Assembly: GCA_023853785.1 (NCBI GenBank)
Contig: JAJIRX010000346.1
Coordinates: 1-25,279 of the forward strand
Reading direction: 5' to 3'
DNA length: 25,279 nucleotides
From: Psilocybe azurescens
Taxonomy: Eukaryota > Basidiomycota > Agaricomycetes > Agaricales > Agrocybaceae
Position numbers and translations under genes: made by a program. The notes below the pieces were generated by a model. That model did no database searches. It was not told where the DNA came from and worked only from the letters and a program-made list of their open reading frames with translations. Shown in pieces: positions 10,933 to 18,050 of the stretch (within the stretch, counting starts at the first letter, position 1; the number at the start of each line of letters is the position of its first letter).

Positions 10933-11518
10933 CCAGAAGATTGGCACAAATGACTTGGAACCCTCAAATTTACTCACAATAACCAAAGACACATGGACAG
11001 ACAGAGAACACCATTCAAATTGATCCTCAGATACTCCTCTATCACAATCCCCACCACATTCAAACACACCAAATTTCCTTCAGTAGATGAAAGGCTGAAG
11101 TACCTTCAAAAAGATTGAGAAGAAGCTCTAGCAGCCCACAAACTAGCCCAGACAAGAATGGCTGAAAGGAAGAACTCAAATTTTATACCATTCACCCAAG
11201 GACAAAAGGTTTGGCTAGAAGCAACAAATTTACAGACAAACTATCACAAGAAGATTGCACCAAAGTGAGAAGGACTCTTCAAAATCAAAAAGTCTTTGGA
11301 CCATTAACTTATCAACTGGAACTCCCCAAAAATAGCTCATTCACAACATATTCCACGCAACCCTTCTAGATCCATATCACAAGACTGAAATACATGGACC
11401 CAATTTCATTCAACCACCACTAGAGAAATTAAATGAGGAAGAACACTGGGAAATAGAGACAATTCTCAAACATCAAAAAGAGGAAGAGGATACCAATACT
11501 ACGTCAATGGAAAGACTA

Positions 11519-13124
11519 CAGTAACTCAAAACTGTCCAGATGTTTTGAAATTGAACTTAAACTGACTATAATTACATGTAATCTTAATGAAATGATATGA
11601 TTTAAAATGTACTAGAAAGCCTTGGATCACAGCTTTCAGGAGATATAATATATGTTTGTATTTGCTTTGTTCATATATTATTATTAAATACTTTATAAAA
11701 ATAACACATCCGGACAGTTTCTTGCGGCCTGTTGGAATATGGGGTATCTATATAAACTAGTACTTTTGTGACCCCACTTTGCTTTTAAAACATCTAAAAC
11801 TCTTCTAGACATACTATTGATTGATTTCACATAGTCTTCCTTGGTATTTCCTTCCATTCCTCCAGTATTCTGCCCTACAACTCCTGGATACCCTTTGGAG
11901 TATTTTTTTAGTCTACAAAGCACATTTTGAGAATATGCCATAAATTTTCAATTGGATTGAGATCTAGTTATTATGCTGGCTAGTCCACAAGCTCTATTTT
12001 ATGGTCTTTAAGCCATTTCTGAGCCTTTTGGATGTGTGCTTGAGGTCATTATCTTGCTAAAAGCTGAAATCATCCTGATTAAGGTTGTAATACTCCAAAG
12101 TTTGGAACACATAGTCATCCATAATGCCTACATAGAGTTCTCCATCCATCTTGCCTTCTATCCTGCACATGTAGCCAATACCACTTGTTGTTATACAACT
12201 CCAAATCATCATATGTCCTTCTCCAAATTTGATGGTTTTCTACATGCTGAGTTTGGAGAGGAGAACCAGCCTTTTTCCTCACCTACTGCCTTACAACTGA
12301 CCCAATTCAATTGATATTGGTTTATCTGTGAACATGACATGTTTTCAGTCTTTTTCTGTTCAGTTTTTATACTTCTGGACAAATTTCAAGCAAGCCTTTC
12401 TATTGTTCATAGGGAGGAATGGCTTTTTGATCTTGACTTGTGCTACAAGATCCTTTTTTGAGGAAATTTTGAATGGTTTAGATGGAGATAGATGTGTTAG
12501 TGATAGTGGGAAGCTGGCAGCAGAGTTGTGTGGAAGTACCAGCCTTTCCAGTGGAGACAAGTCAAACTAGGTGGCAGTAGTCATGGGGAGTGAGCTTAGA
12601 AAATGGTCTACATGATTGTTTTTCATCAATAACTCTATCCCAAAACATATCACCCAAATATTTGACTTCAAAACATCTAGTTTGACATCATTTTTGCAAA
12701 TAAAATCACCATTTTCTGGCATAAAGATGATGTTAGAGTATAATTTAAAAGAGAGAGAATACATGACTGTGTAGTAGAGAATAATTGGCTATAAACTTGG
12801 GGGAATGTAAAGTTTCAGTCTTTGTTATATACTTCCAACATGTTTTTATTCATTTGATATTTTTTTACATGTTTACAATAACAAAAACCTTATTGTGTTA
12901 ATTCCAACAGGCCACAAAGAAACTGTCCAGATGTGTTATTTTTATAAAGTATTTAATGATAATAGATGAACCAAACAAATACAAACATATGCTATATCTC
13001 CTGAAAGCTGTGATCCAGGGCTTTCCAGTACATTTTAAATCATGTAATTTGATATGGATTACATAACATTATAGTCAATTTAAGTTTAATTTCATAAACA
13101 ACCAGACAGTTTTTTGAGTCACTG
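11519..13124 (-). mobile_element. Tc1/mariner-type element, 1.6 kb, decayed
   Basis: The element starts CAGTAACTCAAAACTGTCC and ends with its inverted counterpart (reverse complement CAGTGACTCAAAAAACTGTC). The terminal inverted repeats are about 222 bp each (11519-11739 and 12900-13124), and TA flanks both sides (11517-11518 and 13125-13126). Each inverted repeat holds two copies of a CTGTCCAGATGT-like word, one at the tip and one reversed at the inner edge, resembling the paired transposase-binding sites known in IR/DR-type Tc1 elements. The transposase pseudogene is on the minus strand. Confidence 0.92.
11742..12780 (-). pseudogene. Tc1/mariner transposase, broken
   Basis: Reading the minus strand, KKPFLPMNNRKACLKFVQKY (end of the DNA-binding half) is followed by HVMFTDKPISIELGQ (first catalytic Asp region), GEGHMMIWSCITTSGIGYM, and Q-D-N-D-L-K-H (second catalytic Asp, about 12030-12055). 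L-N-P-I-E-N-L-W (third acidic residue, about 11942-11965) appears in a shifted frame. At least two TGA codons stand where Trp is expected (near the end of the DNA-binding half) and a TAG replaces Gln just before Q-D-N-D. The N-terminus near 12560-12764 is not clear. It is dead and once catalysed TA-targeted cut-and-paste. Confidence 0.85.
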
Positions 13125-13249
13125 TATCTGATCACCAAGGCAACATGGGAACTTGCTTTGGTCTTTGAAGAAACCAGTAACAAAATTTTTACAGGCATAC
13201 CAAATATGTTGAAAGGTGTAAACCATTCTGAGCTTACAATTCATAGTGA

Positions 13250-13258
13250 GACACAGGG
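13250..13258 (+). repeat. Target-site duplication of G, left copy
   Basis: GACACAGGG here and AACACAGGG at 18042-18050 flank element G; 8 of 9 bases agree and the difference is a transition. The site lies just downstream of the chromodomain. Confidence 0.85.
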
Positions 13259-13525
13259 AGGTCTTTACACGGCCTATTTTTGGTCGGACTCCGGTCGGAC
13301 TCCATTGGACTTTCTATATTCAGAATGAAGATTTTTCTGGTCTAGGACTGCTGAAAATTTCCGGTGAGATTCTGGTGAGATTCTGGTGAATGTCTGGTCA
13401 GACTACAAGTCCACTGGAATAATGCCAAACCAGCAGTCAAAGTCCAATGGAAATGACCGGACAGGACCAACAGAAGTCCATTGGAATCCCACCGGACAAG
13501 ACCAACGGAATTCCAATGGACAGCA
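13259..13525 (-). repeat. 'Right' end of G with TCCA/TGGA array
   Basis: AGGTCTTTACAC is followed by tandem GGTCGGACTCC, a TTTCTATATTCAGAATGA block, three GGTGAGATTCTGGTGA-like repeats, and TCCAATGGA/TCCACTGGA words. Its near-perfect inverted copy forms the right end of F. Confidence 0.85.
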
Positions 13526-14085
13526 AGCACAGAGGGTTGTTCATATTAGTATTAATAAAAATGAAAAATTAATAGAAAAATAGAACTTAGATCAATTAAA
13601 GAGAAATTGCACATAGAACACATTAGAGAGTATAGAGTCAATAGACTGATATATTTTTCTGAGTGTATATGGTCCTTATCAACAGAATTCTGTATTTTGT
13701 TCAGTCCGCAGGGTGAGTGGTCTGATATGACAAGTTTGAAGTCACATGACTCAAATGTTTGTGAACCCGTGGTGCGGATTCATTTCTTCCCACCCTTCAT
13801 CCTTTCCCCTTCCCCCCCTCTTTGCATAGGCGGCTGTTCATGGCAAGGAACAAGTGCGGTGGGCCCCACCAGTAAGTCATCCACTCCTCTATCGGAACAA
13901 GTCAGGTGCTAATGGATAACCAACCCAGTAGGTTTCCTCCCAGCAGACCTGTGTGGGGCTTGCAACACCTGCCGATACGTGAGCAGTGCCCAGTGCCCAC
14001 ACGTTCGAATGCCTGTCGCCTGCTGATCCACCAACAGCACCCAGCACCCACACTTTTGTGCTTCCATACCCTGCTGAGTTGAGCC
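13526..14085. other. G interior, unrecognised
   Basis: AT-rich to about 13700, then GC-richer. There is no coding frame I trust, no tRNA-like box pair, and no match to the F/B interior that I can see. Confidence 0.4.
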
Positions 14086-14667
14086 AGTGCTGCCCGTGAG
14101 CCCCCTCTCCTCCTCTTTACATGCAGCCTCCACTGACCCCCTTTCACAGCGCTGTTGTGCCACCTTTGCGTGCAAATCCCATCTGCCCCCTGTTGCAGTG
14201 CACAGTGCCCGTTGGATGGCTGCTGCCCCCGTTCTGCATATGGCACCCGCCCCCGTCCCCCTTTGGGCTGTCACCCTCCATTTCGCATATAGCACCCATC
14301 CCTTCTGACTTCAGATCATCATCCCCCCGTTTTGCATGTGACAGCGCACGTGCCCTCTTGGATGGCCGTTGCCCCTGTTTCACATGCGACAGCATACCGT
14401 GCCCTCTAGGACAGCTGTCGCCTCTCTGTTTCATATACGGCACCCATCCCTTCCCCCTTTGGATCATCATCCCCCCCGTTTCACATACAACAGGACACCG
14501 TGCCCTCTGTTTCACATGTGACAGCACACTGTGCCCTCTCGCATGGCTGTTGCCCTTTGTTTCACATGCAACACCCATCCCATCCCCCTTTGGATCATCA
14601 CCTGCCCCCGTTTTACATGCTGTTGCCTTCTGTTTTGCATACCACACCCACCCCATCCCCTTTCGTA
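14086..14667. repeat. Degenerate minisatellite in G, host of the F insertion
   Basis: Two alternating word groups recur: CCCCCTTTGGATCATCA with CCCCCGTTTCACATAC, and GTTGCCCCTGTTTCACATG with ACAGCACACCGTGCCCTCT. Units are roughly 45-60 bp and imperfect. The same sequence resumes right after F (16921-16960, GTTGCCCTCTGTTTCACACC), showing that F landed inside it. Long open frames here (for example 14121-14936) come from the repeat. Confidence 0.75.
14659..14667 (+). repeat. Target-site duplication of F, left copy
   Basis: CCTTTCGTA here and at 16912-16920 are identical over nine bases. The next bases, GTG, also match but belong to the element start in this register. Confidence 0.9.
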
Positions 14668-15025
14668 GTGTACTTTACAGTGCCCCCATTTTCCGTTGGA
14701 CTCCAACGGACTTTCACCGGACCCAGCCAATTCCAATGGACAGTCCATTGGACGTCCAACGGATTCCGTTGGACTCCACAAAATTCCAGTACCAGTCCAG
14801 TCAGAGTCCGGCCAAATTCGGTCAAAGTCCGGTCAAGTCACTTCAAGACAGAAAACAGGTGGACTGGCCGGACTGTCCAGTCCGTTGGACTTCCATTGGA
14901 CTTCCAGTGGACTTCCACCGGACTCTCAGCACTTAATTAGACCAGATCCAAGAGTGCTCTGTCCAGTGGAGTCCAGTGGATGTCCAGTGGATGTCCAGTG
15001 GATGTCCAGTGGACTGTCACTGGTT
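14668..15025 (+). repeat. Left end of F with self-complementary array
   Basis: GTGTACTTTACAGTGCCCCC is followed by many TCCGTTGGA, TCCATTGGA and TCCAGTGGA words. At 14961-15014 a GTCCAGTGGAT unit of 10-11 bp is repeated five times; the corresponding G end (17690-17730) has only two clear copies, so this array expanded in F or contracted in G. Confidence 0.85.
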
Positions 15026-15037
15026 TAATTGCAGACT

Positions 15038-15112
15038 TGGGAGGGGAGTTAGGGACAGTAGCAGTGTTCTTGGAAGCTTTGGGAGCCATATTAAGGAAGC
15101 TAGGTCACTAGG
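15038..15112 (-). pseudogene. Truncated copy of the G small gene inside F
   Basis: The reverse complement matches 17203-17277: the short leader plus the first 18 or so codons of the small gene (MAPKASKNTATVPNSPP region), with the ATG still present. Compared with G, about 0.4 kb between this point and the left array is missing; the junction shares CTT with both sides. Upstream of the ATG the match ends at about 15112, where an unrelated AT module begins. Confidence 0.8.
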
Positions 15113-15119
15113 ATAATAC

Positions 15120-15190
15120 TTCAATCTTATCTTTAATTCATGTAACAATGTAATATAATATATTGAAAACTATATACTACATTATTATCT
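15120..15190 (+). repeat. AT module, copy 1 (in F)
   Basis: TCAATCTTA...TAAATTCATGTAA...TAATATAATATATTNAAAACTATNTACTACATTATTATCT is shared, with differences, by 15515-15585, 19460-19525 and 25106-25175. In the last three it follows a left end, so copy 1 probably belonged to a left unit that is now missing. Confidence 0.75.
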
Positions 15191-15195
15191 GACTT

Positions 15196-15480
15196 GTGTA
15201 CTTTACCTCCACCTAGGAACTCCATGTGGAGTCCACCGACTCCATACAAAAGTGGTGGACTCCACATGGACTCCATCTGGAACATATGCAAATGTCCCAA
15301 AAATTATCTTTGGTAGGTGGAGTTCAGATGGACTCCAGGTGGACTCCAGGTGAACTCCAAACAATTCCACTTAAGTCCAACTGGAGTCCAGGTAGTGTCC
15401 AGGTGGAGTTCAATTAGACACCACCTGGAGTCCACCTGGACTCCAGTTGGAGTTCCCAACTTTAACTTCATGGAATAGAA
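15196..15480 (+). repeat. Second, internal left end in F (B-type)
   Basis: GTGTACTTTACCTCCACC begins an array of GACTCCA..TGGAGTCC words. It is a direct relative of B's left end (19152-19370): both contain GGAACATATGCAA, AAAATTATCTTTG, then GGACTCCAGGTGGACT and GTGGAGTTCAATTAGA. No matching right end or target duplication is seen, so this is either a nested truncated insertion or the product of recombination between two left ends. Confidence 0.8.
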
Positions 15481-15514
15481 TTCAATTGGATTCCAACTGA
15501 AATATATTAATGTT

Positions 15515-15585
15515 TCAATCTTAATGTAAATTCATATAAGTGTAATATAATATATTAACAACTATCTATTACATTGTTACATACT
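15515..15585 (+). repeat. AT module, copy 2 (in F)
   Basis: TCAATCTTAATGTAAATTCA and AATATAATATATTAACAACT match copies at 15120, 19460 and 25106. It follows the internal left end as it does in B and near 25106. Confidence 0.75.
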
Positions 15586-15599
15586 GTGAGATCCATCAT

Positions 15600-16290
15600 T
15601 AAAAAATTAAAAAACAAAAACAAAAACATAAATTTAAAAAGAAAAATGGGGATGGAGGTACATACCTGGGTCAGATGAACAAATAAACATATAAATGTAA
15701 AAGAAAAAAGGGGAAAACCTTAAAAAAGGGGGGCGGGAGGGTCATCGTCATGGGGTGCGTCGTGTTGGGTGTACGTGGCCATACGGCAGTGTCGTCCTAC
15801 ACCCCGCCGTGTCCGTCGTCGTTGTCTTCGCTGTCGCCGTCTCGCCTCGCCCTCGCCCCCCGCCCCCCGTCTCGCCCTCGCCTTCTCGCCCCGCCTCGCC
15901 GCCTTCTCGCCCGCCTTCTCCTGCTCGCTTGCCCTTGCCCCGCCCCCACCTCGCCTTATCCTTGCTGTCTCACCTCGCCCTCGCTCTTGCCTCACCGTCT
16001 TGCCCCGCCGTCTTGCCCCTGCCGTCTTGCCCCTGCCGTCTTGCCCTCACCGTCTTGCCCTCACCGTCTTGCTCTCACCGTCTTGCCCCCGCTGTCTTGC
16101 CCCCGCCATCTCGCCTCACCCTCACCCACACCCTCGCCCTCACCATCTTGCCCCGCCGTCTCGCACCACCCTCGCTGTGCCCGTCGCTGTCGCCGTCTCG
16201 CCGCACCATCTTGCCCCCACCCTCGCTGTCGCTGTCGTCTGCGTTCCCATCATCACGGTCGTGGTCGTGGCCGTCGTGGTGGTATTCGTC
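15600..16290 (+). repeat. A-rich/G-run spacer and GC-rich tandem repeat in F
   Basis: An A-rich stretch ends in AAAAAAGGGGGGCGGGAGGG (15723-15742), then strongly C/G-biased sequence with TCGCC and CGTCGTTGTC words. At about 15995-16117 a 14-bp unit, CGTCTTGCCCTCAC, repeats about eight times. All three frames stay open for up to 240 codons (Pro/Ser/Arg or Leu-rich), which is composition and not coding. In B the same position holds a different, 21-bp tandem repeat. Confidence 0.8.
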
Positions 16291-16294
16291 CTCC

Positions 16295-16460
16295 GTCGCG
16301 TCGGGTTGGCTTTCGCCTGGCTCCGACCGACGAGGGCGGTAGTGGTGGTGGAAGAAAAAGTGGGGCCGGAATCAACAACGGACCGACGTGGCATCAACAT
16401 GTCACGTGCGCGTTGTTGTTTGTCCCGTGCCGAGCAGTGCCAAGAATTTCGGCGGCATCA
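16295..16460 (+). repeat. Conserved GC-rich block upstream of the tRNA-like sequence (F)
   Basis: GTCGGGTTGGC, CCTGGCTCCGACC and GACGTGGCATCAACATGTCAC match B (about 20365-20555), where they read GTTGGGTTGGC, CCTGGCTCCGACC and GACATGGCATCAATAAGTCAC. B often shows the C-to-T or G-to-A version. Function unknown. Confidence 0.75.
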
Positions 16461-16494
16461 CTATCTATTTAACTAATTTTATTATTTTCCATAA

Positions 16495-16570
16495 GCCTTT
16501 GTGGCTCAGTTGGTTTATCCCACTTGCGTTCGGCATTCTCCGATGCCCGAGTTCAATTCTCGTTTATGTC
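16495..16570 (+). ncRNA. tRNA-like (SINE-head-like) sequence in F
   Basis: A 76-nt stretch contains a near-consensus RNA polymerase III A box, TGGCTCAGTTGG (16502-16513), and a B box, AGTTCAATTCT (16550-16560), with usual tRNA spacing, followed by T8 at 16571-16578, a pol III terminator. The T arm can pair (CGAG/CTCG around TTCAATT), but the acceptor ends barely pair, so it is unlikely to be a working tRNA and I assign no anticodon. The same module sits at the same place in B. It may make a short pol III RNA or be a fossil SINE head absorbed by the element. Confidence 0.75.
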
Positions 16571-16604
16571 TTTTTTTTCTATACTAGTATAAATTATAAT
16601 AAAA

Positions 16605-16911
16605 GGACATCCGTTGGACTTCCATTGGAATTCCGTTGGACTTGTCCACTGGAATTCCAATGGTCATGTCCGGTGGGATTCGATGGACTTCCATTGGACT
16701 TCTGTTGGTCCTGTCCGGTCATTTCCAGTGGACAGTCTGCCCGGACAGTCCGTTGGACTTGTAGTCCGGTCGGACTTTCACCGGAATCTCACCGGAATCT
16801 CACCGGAAATTTTCAGCAGTCCTAGACCAGAAAAATTGTCATTCTGAATATAGAAAGTCTGACGGAGTCCGACCGGAGTCCGACCAAAAAATGGGGGCTG
16901 TGTAAAGACCT
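16605..16911 (+). repeat. Right end of F
   Basis: Arrays of CCGTTGGACTTCCATTGGA-type words are followed by three CACCGGAATCT repeats, TCATTCTGAATATAGAAAGT, GGAGTCCGACC twice, and the terminal GGGGGCTGTGTAAAGACCT. It is a near-identical inverted copy of 13259-13525. Confidence 0.88.
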
Positions 16912-16920
16912 CCTTTCGTA

Positions 16921-17216
16921 GTGCCGTTGCCCTCTGTTTCACACCCACTCTGTCCAATTTCATAGTGTAGTTACTTTCCTATACATACATGTTGTAGTTA
17001 GCTTTGTTATCTACTATTTTCAAGCTCTCAGAATGTCTGGGTTAGCATAAAACAGAAATTTCTGTCAGATTGGACTTAGAATATTTTTGAGAACACCAGT
17101 TTCCGGTGAGAAAGGGCTTATGTAATGTCTGCCCAACTTGACAAGTTGCATGATCTGTTATCTCTTCCTTCATCCACCACCATCTAAGCTCTTCCTAGTG
17201 ACCTAGCTTCCTTACT
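16921..17216. other. G interior resuming after F
   Basis: A short piece of the minisatellite (to about 16960) is followed by unrecognised sequence and then a CT-rich leader (17157-17216) leading into the small gene. No other coding frame is seen. Confidence 0.5.
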
Positions 17217-17539
17217 ATGGCTCCCAAAGCTTCCAAGAACACTGCTACTGTCCCTAACTCTCCTCCCAAGACTTGTAGAAGCACCAGAAAGCAGGCCACG
17301 GCTGCATCTGCTGTTGATGCCTCTGCTGCACCACCTGCCAAGAAGGTTGCTGTTGGGGATGAAGAAGAGGAGACTGATGGTGAGATTGGTGAAGGTGAAT
17401 CTGTTGGTATCAAGGGCAAGCCAGTCAAGCAAAACAAGTGAGAAAAATAAAATATTCCTGAATTTGCTGCTAAAATAAATTTGTTGACAGGAAACATGCA
17501 GCAAAAAGGGGGAATGTGTATGTATTTTTCAACTGGTAA
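17217..17539 (+). CDS. Small basic/acidic protein in G, possibly spliced
   Basis: ATG at 17217 follows a CT-rich leader and TTACT. The frame reads MAPKASKNTATVPNSPPKT, a basic Ser/Thr/Ala-rich start, then PPAKKVAVGDEEEETDGEIG, an acidic stretch, and ends PVKQNK with a TGA at 17439. A better reading uses an intron of 53 bp (17438-17490, GTGAGA...TTGACAG), a size common in basidiomycetes, joining to KKHAAKRGNVYVFFNW with a stop at 17537-17539; a further GTAAAT donor near 17536 could extend it. I recognise no domain; the charge pattern suggests a nuclear or chromatin-type N-terminus. It lies antisense relative to G, pointing toward G's left end, and a truncated copy sits in F. Confidence 0.5.
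17438..17490 (+). other. Candidate spliceosomal intron
   Basis: GTGAGA donor, a possible CTAAAA branch-like word near 17470, and a TTGACAG acceptor enclose 53 bp. Splicing removes the in-frame TGA at the donor. This is inference from sequence only. Confidence 0.4.
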
Positions 17540-17689
17540 ATGCATGGATTATGATCTCATGTCTTGAAGATGATGACTAGGCTAAATAAATAACACATAA
17601 AGATATAATATGTATATGTAGACTATGGTAGATAGCAGTTGAAAACCTCTCTGGATATGGTAATTGGATTTCTTCAATAAAGTCTGCAA

Positions 17690-18041
17690 TTAAACCAATA
17701 ACAGTCCAGTGGAGTCCAGTGGACATCTCCACTGGACAGAGCACTCTTGGATCTGGTCTAATTAAGTGCTGAGAGTCCGGTGGAAGTCCATTGGAAGTCC
17801 ATTGGAAGTCCAACGGACTGGACAGTCCGGCCAGTCCACCTGTTTTCTGTCTTGAAGTGACTTGACTGGACTTTGACTGGAATTTGGCTGGACTCTGACT
17901 GGACTGGTAGCGAATTTTTTGAAGTCCAATAGAATCCGTTAAACATCCAATGGACTGTCCAGCTAGGTTCATTGGAATTGGCTGGGTCTGGTGAAAGTCT
18001 GTTGGAGTCCAACGGAATATGGGGGGCACTGTAAAGTACAC
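17690..18041 (-). repeat. 'Left' end of G
   Basis: Inverted copy of F's left end: shared words include TCTTGGATCTGGTCTAATTA, GGACAGTCCGGCCAGTCCAC and GTTTTCTGTCTTGAAGTGAC. It finishes GGGGGGCACTGTAAAGTACAC. The right copy of the target duplication, AACACAGGG, is at 18042-18050. Confidence 0.85.
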
Positions 18042-18050
18042 AACACAGGG

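Larger units (their letters stand above)
8871..11400 (+). pseudogene. Chromovirus integrase, split by element E
   Basis: The integrase would insert the cDNA into chromatin. The zinc-binding part shows AGHPGE (about 9163-9180), HYWWPGL (9208-9228) and C-A-A-C (9259-9270). The catalytic core shows MDFLTDL (Asp codon 9364-9366), TSDQDPRF (Asp 9567-9569) and NQEIEAYL (Glu 9691-9693), so all three DDE positions are present, although the frame is broken between them. Element E interrupts after CLSHPKD; after E the chain resumes PEDWHK, then KYLQKD, EEALAAHKLAQTRMAERK, and the GPY/F-type module with GQKVWLEATNL and LTYQLELP. TGA codons at 9289, 11116 and 11266 replace expected Arg; TGA at 10951 replaces expected Trp. 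Confidence 0.9.
11425..13215 (+). pseudogene. Chromodomain, split by the Tc1/mariner element
   Basis: Upstream of the insertion EEEHWEIETILKHQK leads into RGRGYQYYVN (with a small frameshift) and W-K-D at 11500-11516. After the TA at 13125-13126 the chain resumes with LITKATWELALVFEE and then ...NKIFTGI. W-K-x-Y...A-T-W-E is the aromatic-cage part of gypsy chromodomains, which bind histone tails and guide integration to heterochromatin. The Tc1 insertion sits precisely between the W-K-D-Y codons and the A-T-W-E segment. Confidence 0.8.
5439..13258 (+). mobile_element. Decayed Ty3/gypsy chromovirus with internal insertions
   Basis: Order of parts: LTR fragment, Gag with zinc knuckle, aspartic protease, reverse transcriptase, RNase H, integrase, chromodomain. 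That is the Ty3/gypsy order, and the C-terminal chromodomain marks the chromovirus group. Many frameshifts and stops break every part. Two later insertions split it: element E at 9739-10932 and a Tc1/mariner element at 11519-13124. Element G is inserted just after the chromodomain (target copy 13250-13258). Without the insertions, about 5.9 kb of retrotransposon remains. No matching 3' LTR follows directly; the nearest LTR with a similar 3' half is at 22867-23245. Confidence 0.9.
14668..16911 (+). mobile_element. Element F, 2.24 kb, tRNA-like module carrier
   Basis: Left end GTGTACTTTACAGTGCCCCC and right end (reverse complement AGGTCTTTACACAGCCCCC) are inverted repeats, both continuing CATTTT and GGACTCC. 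A perfect 9-bp duplication flanks the element. Interior order: left array (14668-15025), a truncated copy of the G small gene (15038-15112), an AT module, a second internal left end (15196-15480), a second AT module, A-rich/G-run spacer, GC-rich tandem repeat, conserved block, tRNA-like sequence, oligo-T, and right array. No transposase is encoded. The perfect duplication makes it the youngest of the four. Confidence 0.9.
13259..18041 (-). mobile_element. Element G, 4.8 kb including nested F
   Basis: G is in reverse orientation: its 'right' end is at 13259 (AGGTCTTTACACGGCC...) and its 'left' end at 18041 (reverse complement GTGTACTTTACAGTGCCCCC). It is flanked by an 8/9-identical 9-bp duplication. 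Element F (14668-16911) is nested inside, so G itself is about 2.5 kb. The ends are close inverted copies of F's ends: 13259-13525 matches the reverse complement of about 16630-16911, and 17690-18041 the reverse complement of 14668-15025. Unlike F and B, G has no tRNA-like module; its interior holds a minisatellite and a small gene instead. I first paired 13259 with 16911 and 14668 with 18041, but the target duplications settle the nesting. Confidence 0.85.

Noticed and set aside
14121..14936. A 271-codon plus-strand frame
   Set aside because: It runs through the minisatellite and on into the left end of F across the insertion junction, so it cannot be one gene.
14690..15014. CRISPR-like array of regularly spaced short repeats
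   Set aside because: The repeats are 9-11 bp self-complementary words with no unique spacers, in a eukaryotic transposon end.
15750..16476. Long overlapping open frames (up to 240 codons) rich in Pro, Ser, Arg and Leu
   Set aside because: All three plus frames are open over the same GC-rich tandem repeat; the composition repeats with the 14-bp unit and nothing resembles a protein domain.
16495..16570. Functional tRNA gene
   Set aside because: A and B boxes are good, but the acceptor and D stems do not pair and no anticodon arm is convincing; the same holds for 20601-20673.
13259..16911. Pairing the inverted copies 13259 and 16911 as one element, and 14668 and 18041 as another
   Set aside because: This gives crossing rather than nested elements. 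The 9-bp duplications (CCTTTCGTA around 14668-16911, GACACAGGG/AACACAGGG around 13259-18041) support nesting of F in G.
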